NCBI GenBank assembly: GCA_004173475.1
Contig: SEBU01000003.1
Location: forward strand, 372,001 to 436,000
From: Gammaproteobacteria bacterium
GTDB taxonomy: Bacteria > Pseudomonadota > Gammaproteobacteria > Pseudomonadales > Cellvibrionaceae
Direction: 5' to 3'
Length of the DNA stretch: 64,000 bases
In this document: one piece after another, positions 38,253 to 47,277 of the stretch
Layout of the letters: each line of letters starts with the position of its first letter
How positions within the stretch are numbered: position 1 is the first letter of the stretch
Made by a program: the position numbers and the translations under genes
Notes under the pieces: generated by a model
What the model was told of the DNA's origin: nothing
Databases searched by the model: none
The model's input: only the letters and a program-made list of their open reading frames with translations

Positions 38253-39590
38253 TTATGGATTTAAATAATTCATTAATTTCTTAGCGATATCAGTATTGTC
38301 CATTGCACCAGAAAAATTTTGCTTGCCTTTTCCATAACTAAAAATTTGTACATCTTCGCCAGTGTGGCCTTTAGTTGTCCAACCTGTTGCGGTGTATTTA
38401 TCAATATACGCTAACACCTGAGTGCCCACCTGGCTAACATTGATGTCGCTAGCATTTTCATCCGCTTGATTAATAAATGCATCAAGCGTTTTTTGCTCAT
38501 CATCGGCTAATTTTATATGCGTCAATGTTTGCCACACCGTTCGCCAATTACTTTTGTTGGCCATTAACTGACGCGCGATATCGGGACCAGTTGCTGAGAT
38601 GCTCTTAACATTACTAGCGTTCCACTGATACTGACCTTTTGCGCCGAGCGAAAGGCCTCCCGTTGAATGATCGGCAGTCGCTACAAAAATAGTATTGGGA
38701 TTTTTATCGATGAACCGTTTAATTATTATCATGGTAATTGCCATGTCGTGCATCTCGCCCATAGCACAGGCTATATCATTAGCGTGTCCGCACCAGTCAA
38801 TTTGGCTAGCTTCCAGTAACAGAAAAAAAGGTTTTCCATCCGGATTTTTTTTTGCTGCATTATGAAAAAGATCCAGCGATTTTTCAGTCATTTCAGACAG
38901 ACGTAATGGATTTGAACTTTCCAACGCCGGTTCCATACCAAGTTTTGAAAACAAACCTATCGCCGGTAGTTGTTTTATCCTGGAGAGATTTTTAATATTG
39001 GATTCATAGCTATAGCCAAGCGCACGAAATTCTTTAATGAGATTGCGATCCTTACGAATAAAGTGTGCCTGCCCACCACCAAGAATTAAATCCACCTTAG
39101 GTTTTTCATTAATGCGCAAATCCAGGTATTGATCCGCGATCTTATCGTAACTTTGACGGCTATCTGCATGAGCGACAAAGGCGGCTGGGGTAGCATGATT
39201 TACCTGGGATGTGACTGCAATTCCGGTAAGATAATCCAAGCGCTTTGCCTTATCTAACATGCTATCAACAGGATTGTGCTGCGAATCCACTCCTATGGCG
39301 CCATTAAACGTTTTAACGCCACATGCTAACGCCGTAGCGGCGGCAGCTGAGTCAGTTACCAGCGAATGGTCATCTGCATAAGTTGAAGCCATACCCACCA
39401 GCATGTCATCAAAAATAGTTCGATCAACTTCAGTCGTCGCAGGATCATCCTGATATAACCGATATGCGGTGGTATAAGAAACTCCCATTCCGTCCCCCAC
39501 CAAGAAAATAACATTGGTTCTGGTTTCATCGGCCAGGCTCGCAGCAGAGAAGGTAAAAAGTACCAGCAGACCAACCGTTAATTTTCGCAT
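38253..39590 (-). CDS. Alkaline phosphatase, periplasmic
   Basis: A PhoA-family enzyme of 445 residues with signal peptide MRKLTVGLLVLFTFSAASLA. NVIFLVGDGMG starts the metal site, VTDSAAAATALACGVKTFNG holds the nucleophilic Ser, EASQIDWCGHANDI and ATADHSTGGLSLG give the zinc/magnesium ligands, and GWTTKGHTGEDV supplies the last zinc His. It hydrolyses phosphomonoesters outside the inner membrane to release phosphate. ATG 39590 has AGGA 6 nt upstream. A clear Pho box was not found; a 6-bp inverted repeat at 39623-39639 lies just upstream. No terminator is obvious in the 200 bp after the stop. Confidence 0.92.
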   Translation of the reverse strand: MRKLTVGLLVLFTFSAASLADETRTNVIFLVGDGMGVSYTTAYRLYQDDPATTEVDRTIFDDMLVGMASTYADDHSLVTDSAAAATALACGVKTFNGAIGVDSQHNPVDSMLDKAKRLDYLTGIAVTSQVNHATPAAFVAHADSRQSYDKIADQYLDLRINEKPKVDLILGGGQAHFIRKDRNLIKEFRALGYSYESNIKNLSRIKQLPAIGLFSKLGMEPALESSNPLRLSEMTEKSLDLFHNAAKKNPDGKPFFLLLEASQIDWCGHANDIACAMGEMHDMAITMIIIKRFIDKNPNTIFVATADHSTGGLSLGAKGQYQWNASNVKSISATGPDIARQLMANKSNWRTVWQTLTHIKLADDEQKTLDAFINQADENASDINVSQVGTQVLAYIDKYTATGWTTKGHTGEDVQIFSYGKGKQNFSGAMDNTDIAKKLMNYLNP

Positions 39591-39622
39591 CGCTAATCCT
39601 ATTGTTGTTGGTATCAGTGAGA

Positions 39623-39639
39623 CGATCAACACGTGATCG
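39623..39639. promoter_or_regulatory. Inverted repeat CGATCA-N5-TGATCG upstream of alkaline phosphatase
   Basis: Perfect 6-bp arms with a 5-bp spacer lie 33-49 bp upstream of the phosphatase ATG. It is a possible operator. The rest of the divergent interval to 39914 shows no gene. Confidence 0.4.
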
Positions 39640-39914
39640 CTAATGCGTCAGGGGTAACACAAAGGAAAGTATAAACGATGGAAAGACGCCGTAATAAAAA
39701 GAAAATTTATAACATGGTTTTGTGTTTAGGCGACTATATTAAATTCGCTCGCCCTTTCAAATAACGCTTTACCTCGTGGCTGTCTACCCATTATCAACTC
39801 GCATTGCAGCTGCGTATGGATCATTTGCAGCTGGTAATTAATTTCGTTTTCAACATCTAGACGCATTGTTTGACGAGGTTATAATCCGCGACCTATTGAT
39901 TGATTGGCATACTA

Positions 39915-41510
39915 ATGAACAAGAACTTCATATCGCAATTGTTAAACCTGTTGGCGCTGCTCTTGATAGCAGTTGTACTAATTGCACCGAATAACCTGAG
40001 TGATTTTAATGCGCGATTGTTCTTCGCTCTACCGATCGAGCTTCTTCTACTAGGTTTGGGATTATTACTTCCGGGACGGGCGGGAAATCTGAGCCGAATT
40101 CTTTTCGCGATAACCTTGGCAATTGGAATCATTTTAAAAATAGCCGACATAGCAGTGTTCAAGATTTTTGCTCGCCCGTTCAACCCGGTATTGGACTCAT
40201 TTTTTATAGCGAATGGAATGAATCTACTTACCGGTGCCTTGGGTTATGTTCGAGCAATGCTTCTAGCACTTTTACTTATCGCTACTATAGTGGCAATAAT
40301 TGCTGTTTGTTTTTGGTTAGTGCGTAGAGCTCAGCGGTTACTTTGTTTGGCAACACGAACATCAGTGACAATTTTATCAATCGGCGTTATTGCCTGGTCG
40401 GCAATTACCCTGGCGGAGATTCCTGGAGCGTCCAGAAGTTTTTATGATCAACTTGCAGACCATGTCAGTTCTACCTATTACAGTTATGCGGAACTTAAAA
40501 ATTTCAAGAAAGAACTTGAGGTAGACCATCTGGTTGCCAACATACCTGCCAACAACTTGTTCAACAAGTTAAGAGGTAAAGATGTGCTTATTATTTTTAT
40601 TGAATCCTATGGCCGAATGGTATTAGACCAATCGGAATTCGCTCAGCACATTCGCCCGGTATTGCAAAAAGGAGGTGAAGATTTAACCGCGAACGGCTTG
40701 GGTGCACGAAGTGCATTTCTTTCCTCATCAACATTAGGTGGTTTAAGCTGGCTTGCACATGGCACTGCCTTGTCGGGAATGTGGATTAATAGTCAGGAAC
40801 GCTACGACAGTTTAATCATGAGCCAACGCCCTAGCCTAAATCGCTTATTCGGAAATGCAGGTTGGCGAACAGTTGCAGTTATGCCAGCAATTACCAAAAC
40901 ATGGCCGGAGGGCGATTATTTTGGTTATCAGCAAATTTATACTGCCAACAATTTAGGATACAAGGGTTTGCCCTTTAACTGGGTAACCATGCCAGATCAA
41001 TATACTCTTTCAGCGTTTCAACATTTAGAGCGCAAACCGGGCCACGCTCCGGTCATGGCGGAAATAGCATTAATTTCCTCACACGCACCATGGACTCCAA
41101 CTCCAACATTAGTTGACTGGAATGAAGTAGGAGACGGTAGTATTTTTAACAGCCAAGCCACGGCTGGCGAAAGCCCGGAATATGTGTGGAAGGAAAATAG
41201 TCGAATTCGCACGCAATTTCGAAAATCTATTGAATATGCCCTAGCCGACTTGGTGTCTTATGCAATTACTTATGGAGATGACAATTTAGTCATTATTGCG
41301 TTTGGCGACCACCAACCTGCGCCGCTAGTTATGGACGACAACAACAATCGTGATGTACCTATACATTTAATTACACGCGATTCAAAATTGCTTGAGCAAG
41401 TAAACGAGTGGAAGTGGACGGAAGGGATGGCACCCGCAAACAATGCTCCGGTATGGAGAATGGATGAATTGCGCCCACGCTTGATAGAAACATTTTCTAA
41501 AGCAGATTAA
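39915..41510 (+). CDS. LTA-synthase-like sulfatase-family membrane protein
   Basis: A 531-residue protein with about four to five N-terminal spans (LLNLLALLLIAVVLIAPN, PIELLLLGLGLLLPG, ILFAITLAIGIILKIAD, MLLALLLIATIVAIIAV) and a periplasmic alkaline-phosphatase-fold domain: DVLIIFIESYGR begins the metal site, SAFLSSSTLGGLSWLAHGTA is the likely nucleophile segment and IIAFGDHQPAP a metal ligand. Relatives move phosphoglycerol or phosphoethanolamine onto envelope glycans and lipids. ATG 39915 is chosen over TTG 39900; neither has a strong SD. It sits convergent to the hydrolase-MT-GT operon and probably acts on the product of the cluster at 41.5-50.8 kb. Confidence 0.82.
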   Translation: MNKNFISQLLNLLALLLIAVVLIAPNNLSDFNARLFFALPIELLLLGLGLLLPGRAGNLSRILFAITLAIGIILKIADIAVFKIFARPFNPVLDSFFIANGMNLLTGALGYVRAMLLALLLIATIVAIIAVCFWLVRRAQRLLCLATRTSVTILSIGVIAWSAITLAEIPGASRSFYDQLADHVSSTYYSYAELKNFKKELEVDHLVANIPANNLFNKLRGKDVLIIFIESYGRMVLDQSEFAQHIRPVLQKGGEDLTANGLGARSAFLSSSTLGGLSWLAHGTALSGMWINSQERYDSLIMSQRPSLNRLFGNAGWRTVAVMPAITKTWPEGDYFGYQQIYTANNLGYKGLPFNWVTMPDQYTLSAFQHLERKPGHAPVMAEIALISSHAPWTPTPTLVDWNEVGDGSIFNSQATAGESPEYVWKENSRIRTQFRKSIEYALADLVSYAITYGDDNLVIIAFGDHQPAPLVMDDNNNRDVPIHLITRDSKLLEQVNEWKWTEGMAPANNAPVWRMDELRPRLIETFSKAD

Positions 41511-41517
41511 AGTAAAA

Positions 41518-42678
41518 TTATCCTTTACTAAATGCTGACTCAAAAAAAGCTAGTAATTTTTCGCGATATTCAACAGGTGCATCAAATCTTCCACCAATGT
41601 GCCAAGCATTTTCGATGATCCAAAGCTGTTGATTTTCTCCTAACAGCGGGATAAGTTTTTCATTAGTAGCGCGTTCACTTTTATCTAGGCCACTTGATAC
41701 CAGCATTAATTTTGGCCGTTTTATGGTGGGAATAATTTGGGCGAAAGTTGGTGGCGCAACCGGTATAGAAGTTTTAGCGGTGAGACTTGCAATCCAGCGA
41801 GATTGATAGTCAAAGACACGCCTTAAATATTCGTTTGGTGTGTTCATAGAACCCTGGGCACCAAAGTTTTCAAAACGCAAGCCGTCCATCCACAGGCCAG
41901 AAAAACTATTCAGGGTTTCAGGTAATGAATTCAGTGTGGCAAATGCACCTAGGGAGATACCAACCACACCAATGTGCTGAACTTCGGGTTTCTGCTTCAA
42001 ATAATTAACCATTTGCAATAAATCACTGGCGCAAATCTGCATACGATTATAGATATTCAACGAACCATTAGATTCCGATTCGCCATGGTCACGCAGATCG
42101 TACAAAAGCACGCCGTAACCAGCTTCGATTAAAACACGTGTTTGAAAATCTGTTCCGCGACGGTCATAACCATAACCGTGAATAAGAATAATAACATTGC
42201 CAGATTTTGCCGTCGGCTTCACATACCAACCAGCAATGGTCGCACCGTCGCTCGTTTTCAAGCGCATATCTTCAAATCTAGCAGCGCCATAGTCCAACGG
42301 TGTTTCACAACAAATAGAGTGAATATTGGAGGTGGGAATAAAACGCAATTTAACCCAAATATAAGGGCCAATTAATAAGAGACCAAGTGCCAGCTCAGCT
42401 AATAAAACCACGACGATAAATAATTTTATATTGAGCTGGTAAAAGAATTTCACGCGGCTATAGATTGCTTGTATAAAAAATCCGTTTGCAACTCCCAACA
42501 AAAAGCCTGCACCGCTCCAATAATTAAACAAACTTATATCGCGATATATAAAACTGGCGACCACCCAAAATAAAGCCAGAAAGGCCGACCCACTGATCAA
42601 AGCCACGCTGTACTTGGACAACTTAAGAAATTTCGTCGACAGGTGATCTGTTTTCAGATCAAAGTCTTGTTTAGTCAT
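41518..42678 (-). CDS. Membrane-anchored alpha/beta hydrolase
   Basis: A 386-residue protein with three N-terminal spans (SVALISGSAFLALFWVVASF, YWSGAGFLLGVANGFFIQ, LFIVVVLLAELALGLLLIG) and a hydrolase domain: VIILIHGYGYDRRG (oxyanion hole), the nucleophile elbow GVVGISLGAFATL, and a late His in ENAWHIGGRFDAP. It resembles COG1073-type hydrolases. The hydrolase faces the periplasm or cytosol depending on an odd span count, so probably periplasmic. It is the last gene of a three-gene minus-strand operon, 18 bp after the methyltransferase. Substrate is unknown; an acyl or phosphoester of the cluster product would fit. Confidence 0.82.
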   Translation of the reverse strand: MTKQDFDLKTDHLSTKFLKLSKYSVALISGSAFLALFWVVASFIYRDISLFNYWSGAGFLLGVANGFFIQAIYSRVKFFYQLNIKLFIVVVLLAELALGLLLIGPYIWVKLRFIPTSNIHSICCETPLDYGAARFEDMRLKTSDGATIAGWYVKPTAKSGNVIILIHGYGYDRRGTDFQTRVLIEAGYGVLLYDLRDHGESESNGSLNIYNRMQICASDLLQMVNYLKQKPEVQHIGVVGISLGAFATLNSLPETLNSFSGLWMDGLRFENFGAQGSMNTPNEYLRRVFDYQSRWIASLTAKTSIPVAPPTFAQIIPTIKRPKLMLVSSGLDKSERATNEKLIPLLGENQQLWIIENAWHIGGRFDAPVEYREKLLAFFESAFSKG

Positions 42679-42696
42679 TATTGCATCGATCTACGG

Positions 42697-43494
42697 TTAT
42701 CTTTTAGCAGGCAATGCGAGGAAATCCAGGTGCCCTATTCGACACGAACCTTGCTGAACATGAGTTAGGCGAAACTGCTTCCATGTATCAAGCTCAGCGC
42801 TATCGATATGTTCTTTTACTGCGTTTGCGATCCCATGAATGAGTTCGCTCACGAGCAAATGATCTTTTCCGGTTAAACACCACGAACTGCCTGCTGTAAA
42901 AATTTCATAATTTTCTGCTTGGAAATTCTTTGTTAAATAATCGGTTGCTTGCGGCCCTAACGCTGGGCCAAAACCTTTATCGCGGGCTTGATCCAGATTA
43001 AACGCGGCCAACACTTTTTCGTCCCCTGGGTGTGCTGGAGCCCATTCTGTTGTTCCGTCGTAATTCAATACAGCATAAAGTGCGGAACGCTGTCTGGTGA
43101 TACGGTTTTTTAACTCATCCACGAATTCGCGCGATGCTAAATCCAATAACGCCGATGCAGTAATTAATTGCGCGCCGCCTAAAGGAAGTTCATTCACAAC
43201 ATTTAAATCGGCTTCGTAATCTTCAATGATCCAGTCTTTACGATGACGCCTTAACGCTTCATCGAGAAGATCTCCGTTGTTATCCACCAAGCGCCATACA
43301 ATATCGGCCGCGCCTAAACCGGCAAGTGCGCGCAAACTCGAACCTGTACCTGAGCCCAGATCAACAATCATGTGACCTTGATTTGGAAAATTTTTTTGAA
43401 GCCACTGCAGTGCGCGAGTTGCCAAGGTTTTGTCACGAGCTTTAAGATCTGCTGGCTCACGTAAATCAAGCCACGCAATTGAAAAATCTGTCAT
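42697..43494 (-). CDS. Class I SAM-dependent methyltransferase
   Basis: A 265-residue cytosolic methyltransferase. Motif I is MIVDLGSGTGSSLRALAGLG; VWRLVDNNGDLLDEAL carries the acidic residue that binds the ribose; QLITASALLDLASREFVDEL is the motif IV region; YAVLNYDGTTEW follows. It does not match a named family that I recognise. Its ATG overlaps the stop of the glycosyltransferase gene (ATGA), so the two are translationally coupled, and the membrane hydrolase follows 18 bp later. It likely methylates the compound that the glycosyltransferase and the divergent pteridine-type enzymes handle. Confidence 0.85.
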   Translation of the reverse strand: MTDFSIAWLDLREPADLKARDKTLATRALQWLQKNFPNQGHMIVDLGSGTGSSLRALAGLGAADIVWRLVDNNGDLLDEALRRHRKDWIIEDYEADLNVVNELPLGGAQLITASALLDLASREFVDELKNRITRQRSALYAVLNYDGTTEWAPAHPGDEKVLAAFNLDQARDKGFGPALGPQATDYLTKNFQAENYEIFTAGSSWCLTGKDHLLVSELIHGIANAVKEHIDSAELDTWKQFRLTHVQQGSCRIGHLDFLALPAKR

Positions 43495-44603
43495 TGTTTA
43501 TTTACTTCCTGGATTAATTGAAAAACACTTTTTGCTGTCTCTAACCAAGTTGGTAGATTTTTCGCAGCAATTTGAGCTCCTAGCTGAAGCTGTTTACGTT
43601 CGTCTGAATTCGTTAAAAGTTTTGCCAGACTATTTGCTAATGCATTCGCATCTGCAGGAGGAACCAATATACCGGCATTTGACGGAACCACATCGGGCAC
43701 CGAACCTGTGTGTGCAGCAATAATAGGGAGACCGAAAGATATGGCTTCAGCGAATGCCATACCATAACCTTCAAATAAAGATGGCAATACAAAAATATCT
43801 GCGTTCAGGTATTCACTAGAAATATCTTGTTGTTTACCTACAAAAGAAACTCGATCTTCCAAGCTATACGAAGACACTTTATCTCGTAAATAATTTGCCC
43901 ACTCAATATCAAAATCGTCACAGCCCACAAAACGCGCTTGCCACGGCAAATGAGTTAACTGTGAAAATGCATCAATCAAAATGTCGTGCGCTTTGCGGCG
44001 GGTAAGTGTTGCAACTGTGAGTAAGACAGGCGGTTGACCTTCACAAGGTGCAAACTGTCCCGAATCCGTACCGGGTAAAGCAATACGAATTTTTTCGGAG
44101 GGAACAGAAAAGTCCTGTGCAAGTATGTTCGCGGTATTTTTGCTAGTAACCAACACTGCAGCTGCTTCGGCGATCGCAAGCTCTTCTGATTGATGCAAAT
44201 GGCGCCGTTCTTCAACACCGAGCCCTGTCTCGAGCGCTAGAGGATGATGGCATAGTGCGATGAATTTCAAACGTTGGGCATAGTCTTGTGCAAGCTGCCC
44301 CATAACGCCGAATGCGAGTCCGTCAACAACTACCACTGACTTGTCAGGCAGATTAGCCAGTTTAGAATTTGCGTCAGACCAATCGTTAGCATCGGGAGAT
44401 GGAAAGGAATCACCCAGCTCTATTAATTGAATATTTAAGCCAAGCAGATGCAACTCCGCCAACAAACGGCGATCATAGGCATAACCTCCAGTGACGTTGT
44501 TGATATCGCCAGGAACTAGAAAATAAACAGGTGTAATTGCTAGAGAGCTCATGCGTAGGTAATCGTAAAGACTTGAGTTAGTTTTCAATTCAAAAATTGT
44601 CAC
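43491..44603 (-). CDS. Glycosyltransferase family 4 protein
   Basis: A 370-residue GT-B glycosyltransferase. FLVPGDINNVTGGYAYDRRL is the N-terminal acceptor loop, LLTVATLTRRKAHDILIDAF starts the nucleotide-sugar domain and FVLPSLFEGYGMAFAEAISF carries the E-x7-E motif of GT4. It transfers a sugar to an unknown acceptor in the cytosol. The start is GTG 44603, with AGGAG 5 nt upstream; ATG 44552 would lose 17 residues. It heads the GT-MT-hydrolase operon and diverges from the ribA-like operon, with an inverted repeat in the shared region at 44654-44671. Confidence 0.88.
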   Translation of the reverse strand: MTIFELKTNSSLYDYLRMSSLAITPVYFLVPGDINNVTGGYAYDRRLLAELHLLGLNIQLIELGDSFPSPDANDWSDANSKLANLPDKSVVVVDGLAFGVMGQLAQDYAQRLKFIALCHHPLALETGLGVEERRHLHQSEELAIAEAAAVLVTSKNTANILAQDFSVPSEKIRIALPGTDSGQFAPCEGQPPVLLTVATLTRRKAHDILIDAFSQLTHLPWQARFVGCDDFDIEWANYLRDKVSSYSLEDRVSFVGKQQDISSEYLNADIFVLPSLFEGYGMAFAEAISFGLPIIAAHTGSVPDVVPSNAGILVPPADANALANSLAKLLTNSDERKQLQLGAQIAAKNLPTWLETAKSVFQLIQEVNKQ

Positions 44604-44653
44604 ACTTTCTCCTGCGCATTACCATAAAATTAAATGCATACTTTTCAACAATC

Positions 44654-44671
44654 CTGATTGAAAACAATCAG
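44654..44671. promoter_or_regulatory. Perfect inverted repeat CTGATTG-AAAA-CAATCAG in the divergent promoter region
   Basis: Seven-base arms with a 4-base spacer lie 51-68 bp upstream of the glycosyltransferase GTG and 144 bp upstream of the ribA-like ATG. The symmetry and place between two divergent operons suggest a common operator. If transcribed leftward it would also form a short hairpin. Confidence 0.55.
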
Positions 44672-44814
44672 CAACCTGTTGTTTAAACATCACAAATTTC
44701 GCTGCCGATAGATATAAAACGCGAATTTGAAATGTGCCTTGCTTAATGGATAAGCGCACCTTAAGATCAACGAAATTTTGTTATTTTCATTCGCCTAGCC
44801 ACAAGTTTTTTACT

Positions 44815-45468
44815 ATGTCAGAGCCATTTGTTACCCGCATGACCGCAGCACGAATCCCCACGAAGTATGGCGATTTTCAATTAACCTTTTACACCAATAA
44901 TATCGACAACAAAGAGCATCTCGCTTTTTGTAGAGGTGACTTGGCGAACGCGGAAGAAGTGCTGGTGCGTGTTCATTCTGAATGTTTCACCGGTGATGTT
45001 ATGGGTTCATTGCGCTGCGATTGCGGTGAGCAATTGGATCGTTCGCTTGCTTTGGTCGCAAAAGAAGGACTAGGGATTGTTGTTTATTTGCGTCAGGAAG
45101 GGCGCGGAATTGGCCTGCTGCAAAAGTTACGTGCATATAATTTGCAGGACGAAGGTTACGACACTGTAGACGCGAACCTTATGTTGGGCCATGGTGCGGA
45201 CGAGCGCGATTATTCACTGGCTGCTCGTATTCTCGATGATTTGAGTGTGAAATCTGTGCGATTAATGACGAATAATCCCGCCAAAATTACAGCGCTAAAA
45301 GCAGAAGGCGTTAAAGTAGTTGCACGTGTTCCGCTTGAAATCGCCGTCAATTCCGAGAGCGCCGGGTATCTACTAACCAAGGCAAAACGCATGGATCATT
45401 TATTTTTGACCAAACCTCTAACTCCTGTATTTAGCAGCAAAGCTCATGAACCCCAGTCAGCAAATTGA
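44815..45468 (+). CDS. GTP cyclohydrolase II (RibA-type) in an accessory cluster
   Basis: A 217-residue GTP cyclohydrolase II. The zinc site is complete: HSECFTGDVMGSLRCDCG (C-x10-C-x-C), followed by RQEGRGIGL and LMTNNPAKITAL. It opens GTP to 2,5-diamino-6-ribosylamino-pyrimidinone phosphate with loss of formate and pyrophosphate. There is no fused RibB domain and no ribB, ribE or ribH nearby, and the three genes after it are a RibD-C reductase, an MDR dehydrogenase and a PTPS homologue, so it is probably a dedicated copy for another product rather than riboflavin. ATG 44815 starts the family N-terminus; an in-frame upstream ATG at 44734 would add 27 residues. The next gene overlaps by 23 bp. 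Confidence 0.9.
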   Translation: MSEPFVTRMTAARIPTKYGDFQLTFYTNNIDNKEHLAFCRGDLANAEEVLVRVHSECFTGDVMGSLRCDCGEQLDRSLALVAKEGLGIVVYLRQEGRGIGLLQKLRAYNLQDEGYDTVDANLMLGHGADERDYSLAARILDDLSVKSVRLMTNNPAKITALKAEGVKVVARVPLEIAVNSESAGYLLTKAKRMDHLFLTKPLTPVFSSKAHEPQSAN

Positions 45469-46180
45469 GCATTGGCTAAGTGCCAGTAAGAACACATTTC
45501 ACCTAAGCGATAGACCCTTCGTAACCTTGTGCTACGCCCAAAGCCTGGACGGCAGTATCGCTATTCGTTCAGGGGAACCACTTGCGCTTAGCAGCATGGA
45601 GTCTTTGCAGTTAACACATCAACTACGCAGCATTCACGACGGTATTTTGGTCGGTATAGGCACTGTATTAAGTGATGATCCGCAATTGAATGTTCGACAT
45701 TGGACCGGTGTTGACCCGCAGCCTATCGTATTGGATAGCAAGTTACGCATACCCGCCAAGGCCCGCCTGTGCCAACTTCAAAATAAACGTTGTTGGGTGC
45801 TCACTACACTTGAAGGTGAGAGCCTTGCCAACGAGAACGAAGGCGCACTTATCGAAGGTTTGGAAATCACTGCATTACAAAGCAATTCCGAAGGCCGTGT
45901 ATGTCTGGAGCGCGCGCTTCGATTATTGCGAGCGAAAGGTATTACAAGCCTTATGGTTGAGGGGGGAGCAAGCATTATTACCGCATTCTTGAAAGCGCAG
46001 TTGGCCGATGCCGTCGTAATTACATTAGTGCCGCACTTGGTCGGCGGTTACAAAGCGGTGAGTGATTTAGGCGGCCGGGAGAAGTGTCACTTGCCTGAAA
46101 TTTCCCCGCTGCACAGCGCGCCTTTGGGTAAAGATGTCATTCTCTGGGGTAATTTGCAGTACGGTAAGGCCGTGGCATGA
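45446..46180 (+). CDS. RibD C-terminal-domain reductase (stand-alone)
   Basis: A 244-residue DHFR-like reductase. FVTLCYAQSLDGSIA, the loop DGILVGIGTVLSDDPQLNVR and SLMVEGGASIITAFL are hallmarks of the RibD-C / RIB7 family, which uses NADPH to reduce the ribosyl chain of the pyrimidine from GTP cyclohydrolase II to ribityl. The deaminase half of RibD is absent, as in fungal and archaeal RIB7. The start overlaps the end of the cyclohydrolase gene, and its stop overlaps the next gene (ATGA), so translation is coupled. It probably takes the cyclohydrolase II product directly. Confidence 0.88.
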   Translation: MNPSQQIEHWLSASKNTFHLSDRPFVTLCYAQSLDGSIAIRSGEPLALSSMESLQLTHQLRSIHDGILVGIGTVLSDDPQLNVRHWTGVDPQPIVLDSKLRIPAKARLCQLQNKRCWVLTTLEGESLANENEGALIEGLEITALQSNSEGRVCLERALRLLRAKGITSLMVEGGASIITAFLKAQLADAVVITLVPHLVGGYKAVSDLGGREKCHLPEISPLHSAPLGKDVILWGNLQYGKAVA

Positions 46181-47211
46181 ATCAATTCATCGCCCAACAA
46201 TTGTGGTTTACGGATGCCTACACTCTTGAACTGCGTTCGCAATTATTACCTTCACTAAAATCTGGTGAAGTTCTGGTTCAAAGCGAACTCTCCGCTGTTA
46301 GCGCAGGCACCGAGCTGTTGGTTTATCGCGGGCAAATTCCGTCTGATATGAAATTGGATGCAAACCTCGAATCGCTTCAGGAATCCGCCACCTACCCGCT
46401 TCAGTATGGCTACGCTACGGTCGGACGCGTTATTCAAATTACTTCAGAAGTCGACATTGAATGGTTGGGTAAACGAGTCTTCGCCTTTCAACCGCATGCT
46501 AGCCATTTCATTACAACTCCTGCAACACTGATTCCCGTGCCTGATGATATTTGCGCGGCAGCGGCGGTATTTCTCGCCAATATGGAGACAGCAGTAAATC
46601 TTGTTCACGATGGTGAACCGAAGTTAGGTGAAAAGATTGTGGTGCTCGGGCAAGGTATTGTCGGTTTACTCCTCTCAAGCCTGCTAGCAAAGCACCCGCT
46701 TACCAAATTGTGTGCGATTGATGGTAATGAATATCGTCGCCAACGCGCACTGGCGTTGGGTGCCACTCAGGTTGTAAATCCGTTTGTATCAGCTGAGATT
46801 AAAGATCTGCAACAGCAATTAATAACTGCGGCAAGTAGCGGCGCCGACCTTATTTTTGAAGTGAGTGGAATTCCAGACGCACTTAATCTGGCGATTGAAT
46901 TGAGTGGTTTTAGCAGCCGCATCGTTATTGGCAGCTGGTACGGGAATAAATCTGCAGCCATAGCACTCGGCGGTAATGCGCATCGCAATCAACTAAAAAT
47001 TACCACGAGCCAAGTAAGCAATATTTCACCGGCTCTCAGTGGTCGCTGGAACAAGTCCCGTCGTTTTGAGCTCGTCTGGCAATTAATTCGCGAGCGCAAA
47101 CCTGAAAAACTTGTTACTCACTGTGTAGCACTCTCTGAAGCTGCGAGCCTCTATAAAAAATTGGACGAAAATCCCGGTGAAATACTTCAAGCGGTTTTTA
47201 CTTACCTCTAA
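46177..47211 (+). CDS. Medium-chain dehydrogenase lacking zinc ligands
   Basis: A 344-residue MDR-superfamily protein. The nucleotide site IVVLGQGIVGLLLSSLLA is intact, with a following acidic residue (AIDGNEYRRQRALALGA). The catalytic-zinc Cys position reads SAVSAGTELL, and the GHE motif is replaced by QYGYATVGRV; the four structural-zinc Cys are absent too. It resembles the BchC-like SAGTE branch of zinc-free MDR proteins. It should transfer hydride with NAD(P)H on a product of the preceding enzymes. The ATG overlaps the reductase stop by 4 bp; the PTPS homologue begins 66 bp downstream. Confidence 0.85.
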   Translation: MNQFIAQQLWFTDAYTLELRSQLLPSLKSGEVLVQSELSAVSAGTELLVYRGQIPSDMKLDANLESLQESATYPLQYGYATVGRVIQITSEVDIEWLGKRVFAFQPHASHFITTPATLIPVPDDICAAAAVFLANMETAVNLVHDGEPKLGEKIVVLGQGIVGLLLSSLLAKHPLTKLCAIDGNEYRRQRALALGATQVVNPFVSAEIKDLQQQLITAASSGADLIFEVSGIPDALNLAIELSGFSSRIVIGSWYGNKSAAIALGGNAHRNQLKITTSQVSNISPALSGRWNKSRRFELVWQLIRERKPEKLVTHCVALSEAASLYKKLDENPGEILQAVFTYL

Positions 47212-47277
47212 TTTATTTCAAAAGCGTAAAAACTATTTTAAAATCCAAATGAATCTTAACCCTTTGCAGGACTTCTC

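Noticed and set aside
38042-38284. 80-codon plus-strand frame between the SPFH and phosphatase genes
   Set aside because: It begins in the operator/promoter region, runs into the phosphatase 3' end and shows no protein character.
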